Assembly: GCA_947001705.1 (NCBI GenBank)
Contig: CAMQHT010000005.1
Coordinates: 1 to 64,000 of the forward strand
DNA from: an uncultured Collinsella sp.
Lineage (GTDB): Bacteria; Actinomycetota; Coriobacteriia; Coriobacteriales; Coriobacteriaceae
Length of the DNA: 64,000 nt
Reading direction: 5' to 3'
Made by a program: the position numbers and the translations under genes. The notes below the pieces were generated by a model, which ran no database searches, was not told the origin of the DNA, and was given only the letters and a program-made list of their open reading frames with translations. The number at the start of each line of letters is the position of its first letter. The stretch's first letter is position 1. Below, one piece after another: positions 10,173 through 19,402 of this stretch.

Positions 10173-11297
10173 CTAGCGATCGAACTCGGCCAGCGCCTCG
10201 CCCAGAAGCCTCAGGCCCTCGCGGAGAACGCCTTCGCTCGCGCAGTAGCCCAAGCGCGCGCCGCAGGGAAGCTCAAAGCGGCTACCGGGAACCAGCAGCA
10301 CTCCCCTCTCGGCCAACAGGCGCTTGCAGAACTCCTCGTCGTCCTCGGGAATATCCAGTTGGATAAACGAGGTGGACACGCCCTGCGGGGCCGTCCAGGA
10401 GACACGATGCTGCGTATCGATCCATGCCTGTGCGATATCGCGGTTGCCAAACACGATCTTACGGTTGCGCTCGAGAATCTTGTCCTTGTGCTCGAGCACG
10501 TAGGTCGCCAGGGCGTCGTTGAACACGCCGCCGCAGATCATGGTGTAGTCGCGATATGTGCGGATGCGGTTGGACACCTCTTCGTTGGCCACGACCCAGC
10601 CCACGCGGGCCGCAGGCGTCGAATAGGTCTTGGACACCGAGTTGGTGACAATGGCCTTCTCGTACACGTCGGCCATCGACATAAAGGACTCGGTGTTCTC
10701 GAGAGGCAGATACACCTCGTCGCACAGCACGTAGGCGCCCACCGAACGGGCAATCTCGGCAATCTGCCCGAGCATATCGGCATCGAGCACCGTACCGATG
10801 GGGTTCGATGCGTTATTGATGTAGATGAGCTTGGTGTTGGGGCGCACCAAGCGCTTGAGCTCATCGATATCGGGCTTCCAGCCGAGCTCCTCGCGGAGCT
10901 CCCAATACTCGACCTCGGCACCCAGCGTACGCGGAATCTCGTAGAGCGGCGCATAGGTAGGCCACTCGGCAATCACGTGATCGCCGGGCTCCACAACGGC
11001 CATGATGGCGTTGAGGTTGGCGCCCGTGCAGCCATTGGCCTGCAGAATGTGATCGGGATTGACATCGCGAAGATACAGCTTGGCGACCTCGGCCTTAAAT
11101 TCCGGCGATCCCTCGATCCAGCCGTAGTTCATCTTCTCGCGATCCAGGCGCTCGTAGAACGTGGCGCCGTCCTGCTCGTCCAGTGCGCGAAGCTCGCCCA
11201 TGGTCAGCGACGAGATCGTCGACTGAGCTATATCCCAGGTAGCACTCTTCTCCCAAACGTTGAGCCATTCCTCAACACCGATTGTCTTGATATCCAT
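10173..11297 (-). CDS. Fold-type I PLP aminotransferase in the arc cluster
   Basis: 374-residue class I/II aminotransferase. Visible are NNASNPIGTVLD (the NP motif that contacts PLP), LCDEVYLPLENTE (Asp contacting the pyridine nitrogen), the Schiff-base Lys in TNSVSKTYSTPAARVGW, and the substrate-carboxylate Arg region LPCGARLGYCAS. It lies between the two arcA copies and is transcribed after copy 2, with a terminator hairpin between. An amino acid linked to arginine use is a reasonable guess for its substrate, but the sequence does not name it. The start is the ATG at 11297 with AAGGTGG upstream. Confidence 0.85.
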   Translation of the reverse strand: MDIKTIGVEEWLNVWEKSATWDIAQSTISSLTMGELRALDEQDGATFYERLDREKMNYGWIEGSPEFKAEVAKLYLRDVNPDHILQANGCTGANLNAIMAVVEPGDHVIAEWPTYAPLYEIPRTLGAEVEYWELREELGWKPDIDELKRLVRPNTKLIYINNASNPIGTVLDADMLGQIAEIARSVGAYVLCDEVYLPLENTESFMSMADVYEKAIVTNSVSKTYSTPAARVGWVVANEEVSNRIRTYRDYTMICGGVFNDALATYVLEHKDKILERNRKIVFGNRDIAQAWIDTQHRVSWTAPQGVSTSFIQLDIPEDDEEFCKRLLAERGVLLVPGSRFELPCGARLGYCASEGVLREGLRLLGEALAEFDR

Positions 11298-11340
11298 GGC
11301 CACCTTATCTGATCTTCATTTAGCGTCATTAAACATGAAT

Positions 11341-11369
11341 GGGGCGGTGCGAAAGATCCGCACCGCCCC
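11341..11369 (-). terminator. Hairpin after arcA copy 2
   Basis: Perfect 11-bp arms GGGGCGGTGCG / CGCACCGCCCC around 7 nt, between arcA copy 2 and the aminotransferase. The T-run is weak (ATTCATGTTT on the minus strand), so read-through is plausible. Confidence 0.7.
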
Positions 11370-11432
11370 AATGGGAGACACCTAATGGCAGCTAGATGTT
11401 TGTAGTAAGACCTGTACGGGTCTTTGAAAACC

Positions 11433-12674
11433 TTAGAGGTCCTCGCGCCAGAAGGGCATGCTCATGCAGCGCGGGCCGCCGCGGCCGCGGGAGAGCTCGG
11501 CGGAGGGCACGACGAGAAGGTCCAGGCCCTCCTTGTACAGCACGTCGTTGGTGACGGTGTTGCGGGCGTAGACGCAGATCTTGCCGGGCTCGACGCACAG
11601 GGTGTTGGAGCCGTCGTTCCACTGCTCGCGGGAGGCCGCGATCGGGTCGCCGCCGCCGCAGGGGATCAGCTTGACCTGGTCGACGCCGGTGGCGTCCTCC
11701 AGGACGTGCTCGAGGGTGTCCTCGATCAGGCGGATGTTCACGTCGCCCGGGTTCTTGCCGGCGGTCAGCTCGTAGACGCGCAGGGTGCCCATGATGGCGG
11801 GGTGGATCGTGAACTTATCGACGTCGATCTGGGTGAAGACCGTGTCGAGGTGCATGAAGGCGCGCGAGACCGGGATGTCGAAGGCCAGGATGCGCTCGAC
11901 CTTGGAGTCGGAGTTCCAGAAGATGTTCTGGGCCATGACGTCGATGGCGGCGGCCTGGGTGCGCTGGGAGATGCCGACGGCGAGGGTCTTCTCGTTGATG
12001 TTCAGCACGTCGCCGCCCTCGGTGTGGAACTGGCAGTCGCGGCGGAAGTACAGGGAGACGTCCTTGTAGTCGGGGTGGTACTTGAAGACGTACTTGCCGT
12101 ACAGGGTCTCGCGGTTGCGGGTGACCGAGTACATGCGGTTGAGGTTGACGCCCTCGCCGACGACCGCGAACGGGTCGCGGGTGAAGTAGAGGTTGGGCAT
12201 CGGGTCGATGATCAGGTCGGACTCGGACTCGGAGTTGACCAGGGAGTCGAGGGTCGTGGACGCCGTGAGGGGCATGTCGATCTCGGCCTTGGTCATGCCG
12301 GCCATGGTCTTCTTGACGAACTCGAGGTTGTCCTCGATGGAGTCCAGCTTCTCGCGGACGATCTGCGGCATGTGCTGGCCGCGGATGCCGGCCTCGGCGA
12401 TGTACTGGTCGGTGAACTCGGCGCGGGCGCCGGGGACCTGGTCGAACACCTCTGCGACGAGGTTCTCGAGGTAGAGCACCTCGACGCCCTGGTCCTTAAG
12501 GATCTGGGCGAAGGTGTCGTGCTCCTGCTGCGCGACCTCCAGGAACGGGACGTCGTCGAACAGGAGTCGCTCGAGCTCGTCGGGCGGCAGGTTGAGGAGC
12601 TCGTCGCCGGGACGGTGCAGGCAGACCTTCCTGAGCTTGCCGATCTCGGAAGGCACGTGCAGACCTTTCGTCAT
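11433..12674 (-). CDS. arcA: Arginine deiminase, copy 2
   Basis: A second 413-residue arginine deiminase, identical in protein to copy 1, with the same catalytic motifs (C-terminal RCMSMPFWRED, LYFTRDPFAVVG). The shared DNA block spans 11432-12698, including the ribosome site and the leader up to GGGCC. Beyond that, leader and promoter diverge in sequence but keep their architecture. It is separated from copy 1 by the aminotransferase gene. Two equal copies may raise dosage or allow separate control. The differing flanks argue against a simple assembly duplicate. Confidence 0.96.
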   Translation of the reverse strand: MTKGLHVPSEIGKLRKVCLHRPGDELLNLPPDELERLLFDDVPFLEVAQQEHDTFAQILKDQGVEVLYLENLVAEVFDQVPGARAEFTDQYIAEAGIRGQHMPQIVREKLDSIEDNLEFVKKTMAGMTKAEIDMPLTASTTLDSLVNSESESDLIIDPMPNLYFTRDPFAVVGEGVNLNRMYSVTRNRETLYGKYVFKYHPDYKDVSLYFRRDCQFHTEGGDVLNINEKTLAVGISQRTQAAAIDVMAQNIFWNSDSKVERILAFDIPVSRAFMHLDTVFTQIDVDKFTIHPAIMGTLRVYELTAGKNPGDVNIRLIEDTLEHVLEDATGVDQVKLIPCGGGDPIAASREQWNDGSNTLCVEPGKICVYARNTVTNDVLYKEGLDLLVVPSAELSRGRGGPRCMSMPFWREDL

Positions 12675-12691
12675 GGCCTCCTACCTTTCTT

Positions 12692-12821
12692 TCGGGCCTT
12701 ACGGCCGAATCTCTCAGCACCCTTCCGTAACGGGTGCTGCTTGCTGACAGCTCTAGTTATATCCAAATATCACCCGCAATTCCACCTCGCCCCCGAACGG
12801 TCAACAAAGTTCGATGAACGG
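12692..12821 (-). promoter_or_regulatory. arcA copy 2 promoter and 5' leader
   Basis: Minus strand: -10-like TATAAC (12761-12756), -35-like TGGAAT (12784-12779), and two CCGTTC direct repeats (plus-strand GAACGG at 12795-12800 and 12816-12821), again 21 bp apart. The leader contains a perfect stem AGCACCC/GGGTGCT (12716-12722, 12732-12738) and a second small hairpin near the ribosome site (about 12692-12710). Spacing and order copy those of arcA copy 1. Confidence 0.6.
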
Positions 12822-13225
12822 TATATCGAATATGATTCCCCCATAATGCACTTCGGCGTTCTAAAGTAGCTTTTCTAAGGTAAATGCTCTTTTTTCTTAA
12901 AAATCATTCGCAATTACAACTCCAATCTTTCGATTAAGAATTGCATATCTAAAACGGTTTTATGTATATAAATGACGCTTGTTCGTGTTTCTGTCTCTAT
13001 TCGATGATATTCAGCTACCTATCATTCTTATTCACACATACTCACCAGTTGAGTGAGGATATAGACCGTTTTTCACAACGCGAAGAGCGTCAGCTCTATG
13101 GCTTGTCAGCGTAAGAAGTAGGTAAAGATACCGTTCACGCGATACGTCCGTGCCATAGGTCGACTAAATTGAGACAATAGTGAATAGTGTTAGGCAACCG
13201 TCCCCCACGGGGACTGAACGGACAG
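12822..13225. other. AT-rich divergent intergenic region
   Basis: About 400 bp between the arcA copy 2 promoter and ppk, both transcribed outward. The base composition is clearly lower in GC than the flanking genes. I see no gene, tRNA or repeat in it. The ppk promoter must lie here, but I cannot pick a convincing box. Confidence 0.5.
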
Positions 13226-15634
13226 ATGCATATGCCGAGCAAAATCGAAAAAAAGCAAGCCGCCGCAAAGCTGCGTAAGCCGCCGCGCGACTTCTCGTAC
13301 ACGCAGAACCGAGAGCTCAGCTGGCTGCGCTTTGACAACCGTGTGCTTGACGAAGCCTTCGACGAGACCGTTCCGCTGTTCGAGCGGCTAAAGTTCGTGT
13401 CGATTTTCGAGTCTAACCTCGATGAGTTTCTCATGGTGCGCGTGGGCGGCCTGTCCGATCTGGCAGAGCTCAAAAAACAGCCTGTCGACAACAAGAGCAA
13501 TATGACCGCCTCCGAACAGGTCGATGCTGTCATGGCAGAGCTGCCCGGGCTCCTTACCCGATGGGAGTCCATCTTTAAGAGCATCGAGGGCAAGCTCGAC
13601 ACCCTGGGCGTTCACCGCGCCCGCATCGATTCGCTTACGCCCGAGGAGCGCACCTTTGTAACCCGTTACTTCCAGGCCTACGTGTCGCCGGTCATCTCAC
13701 CGCTGGTGATTGACCCGCGCCACCCCTTCCCCAACCTGCGCAACGGCGCACTCTACCTGGCCTGCGGCCTGGACGGCGTCACCGACGAGGAGAGTCTGCT
13801 GGGCCTTATCGAGATTCCCACCTCGATGAACCGCGTGGTCGAGATCCCCTCGCCCACCGGCACCTACTCCTACATCTTACTCGAGGACGTCATCCTCGCC
13901 TGCCTGGACAGCTGCTTTGGCTCCTATAAGCCGCTCGACCGCGCGCTCATCCGCGTCACCCGCAACGCCGACATCGACCCGGACGGCGAGGGCGTCGAGG
14001 AGGAAGAGGATTACCGTCAGCACATGAAGCGCATCCTCAAGAAACGCTTGCGCCTGCAGCCGGTGGTGCTCGCGGTCTCGGGGTCGCTCGAGAAGGCGAC
14101 GCTCAAGACCATCCGCAAGGCGCTCGAGCTTTCGCGCCGCTCTGTCTTTACCTGCGATATCCCGCTCGACCTAGGCTACGTCTTTGGCATTGAGGGCAAG
14201 ATTCCCGAGCACCTGCGCAACGAGCTGCTCTTTACGCCGTTTAAGCCGCAGCCCAACCCCACCATCGATATGACCCGCTCCATCCGCGAGCAGGTACTTC
14301 AGCACGACAAGCTGCTCTTTTATCCCTATGAGGCCATGAACCCCTTCCTGGATCTGGTGCACGAGGCCGCCTACGACCCCGAGTGCATCTCACTGCGCAT
14401 CACGCTCTACCGCGTGGCCAAGCAGAGCCGCCTGTGCGAGTCACTGATCGATGCCGCCGAGAACGGCAAAGAGGTCACGGTGCTCATGGAGCTCCGCGCG
14501 CGCTTTGACGAGCAGAACAACATCGAGTGGGCCGAGCGCCTGGAAGAGGCCGGCTGCACCGTCATCTACGGCTCCGAGGGCTTTAAGTGCCACTCCAAGA
14601 TCTGCCAGCTCACCTATCGCGAGGGCATGGCGCTAACGCGCCTGACGCTGCTGGGCACCGGCAACTTTAACGAGAAGACGGCCAAACTCTACAGCGACTT
14701 TATGCTCATGACCGCTCACCCCGGCATCGGCGAGGACGCCAACCTGTTCTTCCGCAACCTGTCGCTGGGCAACCTGCGCGGCGATTACCGCTTCCTGGGT
14801 GTGGCGCCCGTCGGACTGAAACCGCTCATCATGCGCGGGCTTGACCGCGAGATCCAGCGCGCCCTCGCCGGCGAGCCCGCCCGCGTGTTCTTTAAACTCA
14901 ACTCGCTCACCGACCGCGAGGTCATCGACAAGATCGCCGAGGCATCGTGCGCAGGAGTCCGCGTGGACATGATCATCCGCGGCATCTCGTGCCTCAAGCC
15001 GGGCGTTCCTGGCAAGACCGAGAACGTGCATGTCCGTTCTATCGTCGGACGCTTTTTGGAGCATGCGCGCGTTTACGCCTTTGGCGTGGACTCGGACATG
15101 ATCTATCTGAGCTCGGCCGACATGATGACGCGCAACACCGAGCACCGCGTGGAGATCGCCTTCCCCGTGCTCGACCCCACCTGCCGCGCCCTGGTGCACG
15201 AGTACATGAGCATGCAGCTGCGCGACAACGTGAAGGCCCGCAGCCTCACGAGCGACGGCACCTGGGTCCCCGTGGAGCGCGCAGAGGGTGAGAAACCCTT
15301 CAACTCGCAGGAAGCCCTGCTGGAGCGTGCCTACCGCAACGCCGAGGCCGCGCCCGAGCCCGTCATTGAGGCAAAGCCCGCCCCTGCTCCTAAGCCGCAG
15401 CCGGCCACACCCGAGGTTCAGAAGGTCCAGGCGACCGTCATTGAGCCCGAGCCCGCACCTGCACCTCAGCCCGAGCCGCAGGCAGCTAAGCCCGCACCCG
15501 AGACGAGCGCCCGTCGCGATAAGCCCGCCGGCAAGACCAAGGCCATCGAGCGCCATCGCCCCGGTCGTGTGCGCATGGGCCTGGGCCTGATCGGCCTGGG
15601 TCTTAAGACGCTCATTACCGGCAAGACGAAATAG
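13226..15634 (+). CDS. ppk: Polyphosphate kinase 1
   Basis: 802 residues; polymerises the terminal phosphate of ATP into polyphosphate, usually membrane-associated. The N domain has YTQNRELSWLRFDNRVLDEA and FESNLDEFLMVRVGGL. The phospho-acceptor His is in GSEGFKCHSKICQL, and a second His is in TEHRVEIAFPV. The last 120 residues are a Pro/Ala/Glu-rich tail ending in a basic and hydrophobic segment, longer than the usual PPK1 C terminus of about 700 residues. The start is uncertain: ATG at 13226 or 13232 (weak GGA upstream); a GTG at 13187 lacks a site. Confidence 0.93.
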   Translation: MHMPSKIEKKQAAAKLRKPPRDFSYTQNRELSWLRFDNRVLDEAFDETVPLFERLKFVSIFESNLDEFLMVRVGGLSDLAELKKQPVDNKSNMTASEQVDAVMAELPGLLTRWESIFKSIEGKLDTLGVHRARIDSLTPEERTFVTRYFQAYVSPVISPLVIDPRHPFPNLRNGALYLACGLDGVTDEESLLGLIEIPTSMNRVVEIPSPTGTYSYILLEDVILACLDSCFGSYKPLDRALIRVTRNADIDPDGEGVEEEEDYRQHMKRILKKRLRLQPVVLAVSGSLEKATLKTIRKALELSRRSVFTCDIPLDLGYVFGIEGKIPEHLRNELLFTPFKPQPNPTIDMTRSIREQVLQHDKLLFYPYEAMNPFLDLVHEAAYDPECISLRITLYRVAKQSRLCESLIDAAENGKEVTVLMELRARFDEQNNIEWAERLEEAGCTVIYGSEGFKCHSKICQLTYREGMALTRLTLLGTGNFNEKTAKLYSDFMLMTAHPGIGEDANLFFRNLSLGNLRGDYRFLGVAPVGLKPLIMRGLDREIQRALAGEPARVFFKLNSLTDREVIDKIAEASCAGVRVDMIIRGISCLKPGVPGKTENVHVRSIVGRFLEHARVYAFGVDSDMIYLSSADMMTRNTEHRVEIAFPVLDPTCRALVHEYMSMQLRDNVKARSLTSDGTWVPVERAEGEKPFNSQEALLERAYRNAEAAPEPVIEAKPAPAPKPQPATPEVQKVQATVIEPEPAPAPQPEPQAAKPAPETSARRDKPAGKTKAIERHRPGRVRMGLGLIGLGLKTLITGKTK

Positions 15635-15659
15635 TCGTTTGTAGAAGCAGTTTGTAGAA

Positions 15660-15703
15660 GCGCCCCGCATTTGAGGAAAGCCTCGGATGCGGGGCGCTTT
15701 TCC
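15660..15703 (+). terminator. Intrinsic terminator of ppk
   Basis: GCGCCCCGCAT...ATGCGGGGCGC (15660-15670, 15687-15697) followed by CTTTTCC, 26 nt after the ppk stop. Confidence 0.9.
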
Positions 15704-15747
15704 CTGCTACCATGGTGCGAGCAACAACACGAATGACAGGCAGGGAT

Positions 15748-17061
15748 ATGAAGCTCACTATAGAATCGATGACCTACGGCGCCGACGGGCTGGCGCACGC
15801 CGACAACGGCAAAGCCGTCTTTGTGCAGGGCGCCGTGGCAGGCGACACCGTCGAGGCCGAGGTCGCACAGGACGGCAAGTCGTTCATGCGCGCCCGCACG
15901 ACCGAGATTCTGGAGCCGAGCCCCGATCGCATTCAGCCTCCCTGCCCCTACGTGGGCATCTGCGGCGGCTGCTCGTGGGGCAATCTCTCACGCACGGCAC
16001 AGCTCGCCGCCAAGGAGCAAAACCTGCGCTCCACGCTCGAGCGCATCGGCAAGTTCGCTCCTGAGCAGGTCGATGAGTTGGTACAGCCCATCTGCCACAC
16101 CAAGGACGACTGGGGCTACCGCAATAAAATCGAGCTCGAACCGACCGTCGTCAACGGTCGCGTGCGCCTTGGCATGCACGGTGTCGACCCCAGCAAAATC
16201 GTGACCGTCGATGCGTGCCCGCTGTTCGATAAACGTTTTCCCAAGGCGCTCAAATCGGTCGTCGGCGCACTCAACTATCTAAGCGGCAGCCATGACTTGG
16301 GACTCGAACGCGTGGGCATTCGTGCATCGCGCCGCACCAAGGCGCTCGAGGTTGCACTCTGGACGCCAACAGGCTCTTTTCCGCGCTCGCAGGTCTCCCG
16401 CGTGCTGGCGGACGCCGCTCATCCCACGAGCATCGTGCGCGTGATGAGCAAGGGCGAAAAGAAGGCCCGCCGTGTCTCCAAGGTCGAAATGCTCGCCGGA
16501 GAGGGCTCATGGACCGAGAATATCGCCGAGGGCCAGATGCGCTTGTCTGCCCCGTCTTTTTTCCAGGTCAACACCAAGGGTGCCGAGATTTTGATCGAGC
16601 TTGTCATGGAAGCGCTCGACCCGCAAGAAGACGAGCTTGCCGTGGACCTGTACTGCGGCGCCGGAACCTTTACCCTGCCGCTCGCCCGCCGCTGCGACTT
16701 CGTCGCCGCCGTCGAGGCCTACGGCCCGGCCGTGCGCGACCTGCGCCGTAACCTGGAGATCAACAAGCTTGATAACGTCGACGTCATTGGCGGAGACGCG
16801 GTGCGCGAGTTCCCCGACCAGGATGCCGACGTCTTGGTGGTCGACCCGCCGCGCGCAGGCCTCGCCCCCGAGGCGATCGACCTTATCGCCAGCACGAGTG
16901 CTCGCGATGTAGCCTACGTGAGCTGCGACCCGGCCACCCTGGCGCGCGATCTCAAACGCTTTGTCGAAGAAGGCACCTTCTCCCCCGTAAAGATCACGCC
17001 AGTCGATCTGTTCCCACAAACCTTCCACTGCGAGACCGTCGTCCACCTTAGGCGCAACTAG
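15748..17061 (+). CDS. RlmD/RumA-family RNA (uracil-C5) methyltransferase
   Basis: 437 residues. It has an N-terminal TRAM domain (residues 1-55), a [4Fe-4S] cysteine set in PCPYVGICGGCSW, a SAM-binding DLYCGAGTFTLPLA, the DPPRAGL motif and the catalytic Cys in YVSCDPATLARD near the C terminus. It adds a methyl group from SAM to a uridine of 23S rRNA or tRNA; the exact target (U1939, U747 or tRNA U54) cannot be read from this alone. The ATG at 15748 (MKLTIES) is preceded by AGGGA. Upstream in-frame ATGs at 15712 and 15733 are less likely. Confidence 0.92.
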   Translation: MKLTIESMTYGADGLAHADNGKAVFVQGAVAGDTVEAEVAQDGKSFMRARTTEILEPSPDRIQPPCPYVGICGGCSWGNLSRTAQLAAKEQNLRSTLERIGKFAPEQVDELVQPICHTKDDWGYRNKIELEPTVVNGRVRLGMHGVDPSKIVTVDACPLFDKRFPKALKSVVGALNYLSGSHDLGLERVGIRASRRTKALEVALWTPTGSFPRSQVSRVLADAAHPTSIVRVMSKGEKKARRVSKVEMLAGEGSWTENIAEGQMRLSAPSFFQVNTKGAEILIELVMEALDPQEDELAVDLYCGAGTFTLPLARRCDFVAAVEAYGPAVRDLRRNLEINKLDNVDVIGGDAVREFPDQDADVLVVDPPRAGLAPEAIDLIASTSARDVAYVSCDPATLARDLKRFVEEGTFSPVKITPVDLFPQTFHCETVVHLRRN

Positions 17062-17167
17062 CCACTCAATCATTGCTCAGATAAATCATTGAGAAATCGA
17101 GCGTGGCAAGCGGAGGTCTTCGGGGTATAAGACGGCTAATTGTATGCCGCCTATGAAAGGAACCCTC

Positions 17168-17710
17168 ATGCCCAGCGTTGCCGTTCTCGCCGCCGATGGC
17201 TTTGAAACTATTGAATGCTTGACCATGGTCGATGTCATGCGTCGCGGCGGTGTGCGTGCCACGCTCGTCTCGATTATGCCCACACGTGAGGTCGTAAGCT
17301 CGCTGCAGATCCCCGTGACCTGCGATGCGCTCTTTGATGAGATCAACTTTGACGAGTACGACTGCGTCGTGCTGCCCGGCGGCTTGCCCGGTGCCACCAA
17401 CCTGCGTGCCGATCAGCGCGTCTGCGACGTGGTCTGCGAGTTCGCCGCGACCAAGCACGTTGCCGCCATCTGCGCCGCCCCGTTTATCCTGGGCGAGCTC
17501 GACCTACTCGAGGGGCGCCACGCCACGTGCTTCCCTGGCTTTGAGAAAAGCTTCCCCGAAGGCGCCTATACCGGCGAGAAGGTTACGCAAGACGGCAACA
17601 TCATCACCGCCAGCGGCATGGCCCAGTCGCTCCCCTTTGCGCTTGAGCTGCTGCGCACGCTCGCCGGCGACAAGGCCGTCGAGAAGGTCGCCGAGGGCAT
17701 TCAGCTATGA
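17168..17710 (+). CDS. DJ-1/PfpI family protein
   Basis: 180 residues of the DJ-1/ThiJ/PfpI fold. The family's acidic residue is in AADGFETIECLTMVDV, and the nucleophile-elbow Cys is in VAAICAAPFILGE. Family members act as deglycases, chaperones or glyoxalases; which applies is unknown. AAAGGA lies 6 nt before the ATG at 17168; the in-frame ATG at 17144 lacks it. The last bases overlap the Maf gene (ATGA), so the two are translationally coupled. Confidence 0.9.
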   Translation: MPSVAVLAADGFETIECLTMVDVMRRGGVRATLVSIMPTREVVSSLQIPVTCDALFDEINFDEYDCVVLPGGLPGATNLRADQRVCDVVCEFAATKHVAAICAAPFILGELDLLEGRHATCFPGFEKSFPEGAYTGEKVTQDGNIITASGMAQSLPFALELLRTLAGDKAVEKVAEGIQL

Positions 17711-18288
17711 TTTTGGCTTCGCAATCACCGCGCCGCATCGAGTTGATGCGCGAGGCGGGCTATGACATTCGCGTGATTCCCGCAGATATCGACGAAACGC
17801 CTTTTGATGGCGAAGCTCCGCTTACACTCGTCGAGCGCTTGGCGCGTGCCAAAGCCGCTGCCGTCACGGCCGAACATGCCGAGCCCAACGAACTGACCGT
17901 CGCGGCCGATACTATTGTCACCTTTGACGGCCAAATTTTGGGCAAGCCGGCAGACGGGGACGAGGCGCGCACCATGCTCCGCGAGCTTTCGGGCCGCACG
18001 CACCAGGTCGCAACCGGCGTCTGCATCGTTAAAGCCGGCGACGCTACAGCTCCGCATGCCGCCGAGAGCCTGTCGTTTGTCGATGTGACCGACGTGACGT
18101 TCTATGAGCTTACCGAAGAGCAGATCGAGCGCTATGTTGCCTCCGGCGAACCCATGGACAAGGCCGGGGCCTACGGCATCCAAGGCACAGGCGGCCGCAT
18201 GCTTGTGCACGATATTTCGGGTGACTTCTACAGCGTGGTGGGCTTGCCCATCGCTCGCGTCGCACGCGCGATTCAAAAACTCTCGTAA
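17707..18288 (+). CDS. maf: Maf-like nucleotide pyrophosphatase
   Basis: 193 residues. Maf family enzymes hydrolyse non-canonical or modified NTPs to monophosphates (house cleaning; dTTP/UTP pyrophosphatase in the YhdE branch). The signature start is MILASQSPRRIELMREAGYD, then ADTIVTFDGQILGKP and the catalytic region YGIQGTGGRMLVHDISGDFY. It overlaps the DJ-1 gene by 4 bp (ATGA), so it is the second gene of that operon. Confidence 0.94.
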   Translation: MILASQSPRRIELMREAGYDIRVIPADIDETPFDGEAPLTLVERLARAKAAAVTAEHAEPNELTVAADTIVTFDGQILGKPADGDEARTMLRELSGRTHQVATGVCIVKAGDATAPHAAESLSFVDVTDVTFYELTEEQIERYVASGEPMDKAGAYGIQGTGGRMLVHDISGDFYSVVGLPIARVARAIQKLS

Positions 18289-18387
18289 TTGCTCTGGCGC
18301 TGGGTATCCCCCAGCGCCTACAATTTTGCCGTACCGTACGGATCCCGACCGGGCATAAGGCCCGGCGGAAAACCGATAGGAGAACAC

Positions 18388-19389
18388 ATGGACACACTGC
18401 TCGAAGCCATCGATGTTTGCAATGTCGATGGCTTTTGCTTTGGCAACTATACGGACGAGGAGGCTGGCACCGGCTGCACCGTAATCGTGGCGCCCGAGGG
18501 TGCCACCGGCGGCGTTGACGTACGTGGTGGTGCCCCCGCTTCGCGTGAGACCGACCTGCTGCGTCCCGAAAACACCGTCGATAAGGTCCACGCCGTCTGC
18601 CTTTCGGGCGGATCGGCCTTTGGCCTCGAGGCTGCAAGCGGCGTGGCCCGCGAACTCGAGAGCCGCGGCATTGGTCTGCCCGTCGGCCCCACGCAGGTGC
18701 CCATCGTGTGCTCCAGCTGTATCTTCGACCTTGCCTTTGGCGACCCCACGGTGCGTCCCGACATTGAGGCCGGCATCGCCGCCGTGCGCGAGGCGCTCGA
18801 CCACACCCCCACCAAGCTCGAACAGGGCAACGTAGGCGCCGGCACGGGCGCTACCGTGGGTAAGCTCATGGGCCCCGCCACCTGCATGAAGGCCGGCCTT
18901 GGCGCTGCCGCCGTGGCGCTCGGCCCCATCAAGGTGGGCGCCGTGGTCTCGGTCAACGCCTGCGGCAACGTTGTCGACCCCTTCACCGGCGAGTGGGTCG
19001 CCGGTATGCGCGCCGCAGCCGATAGCGACCAGATCGTCGACATGGAACTCGCAGCCTTTGCCGCCGCCGGATCCATGCAGATGCCGCTCGACCGCACCAA
19101 CACCACCATCAGCTGCATCGTCACCAACGTGGAACTCACTAAGGCACAAGCCACCAAGGTCTCCCAGATGGCCGCAGACGCCTACGCACACGCCATCCGT
19201 CCCACGCACACCACCAACGACGGCGACACCATCTACACCCTCGCCAGCGGCAAACTGGGCGCCCAGGCAAGCGCCGCCGTTCCCCTAGACCTGCTGGGCA
19301 TGCTCGCCGTAAGGGCTTTGCAAACCGCCATCGTAAACGGAGCCAAAACCGCCAAAACCTCCCACGGCATCCCCGGCGCCGCGAAGTAA
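18388..19389 (+). CDS. P1 (S58, DmpA-like) family peptidase
   Basis: 333 residues. N-terminal nucleophile hydrolase related to DmpA aminopeptidase and BapA beta-peptidase. Family features are the GNVGAGTGATVGK segment and a DRTNTTISCIVTNVEL stretch, where autocleavage before a Ser/Thr gives the active N terminus. CLSGGSAFGLEAASGVAREL is typical. AGGAG lies before the ATG at 18388; the longer frame to 18289 has no site. It follows maf after 99 nt and may be co-transcribed. The substrate is unknown. Confidence 0.9.
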   Translation: MDTLLEAIDVCNVDGFCFGNYTDEEAGTGCTVIVAPEGATGGVDVRGGAPASRETDLLRPENTVDKVHAVCLSGGSAFGLEAASGVARELESRGIGLPVGPTQVPIVCSSCIFDLAFGDPTVRPDIEAGIAAVREALDHTPTKLEQGNVGAGTGATVGKLMGPATCMKAGLGAAAVALGPIKVGAVVSVNACGNVVDPFTGEWVAGMRAAADSDQIVDMELAAFAAAGSMQMPLDRTNTTISCIVTNVELTKAQATKVSQMAADAYAHAIRPTHTTNDGDTIYTLASGKLGAQASAAVPLDLLGMLAVRALQTAIVNGAKTAKTSHGIPGAAK

Positions 19390-19402
19390 ACTAGCTCGTC
19401 CG

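Noticed and set aside
8353..12698. The arcA duplication as an assembly error
   Set aside because: The flanks differ on both sides, a distinct gene lies between, and each promoter has its own diverged sequence. Long reads could still overturn this.
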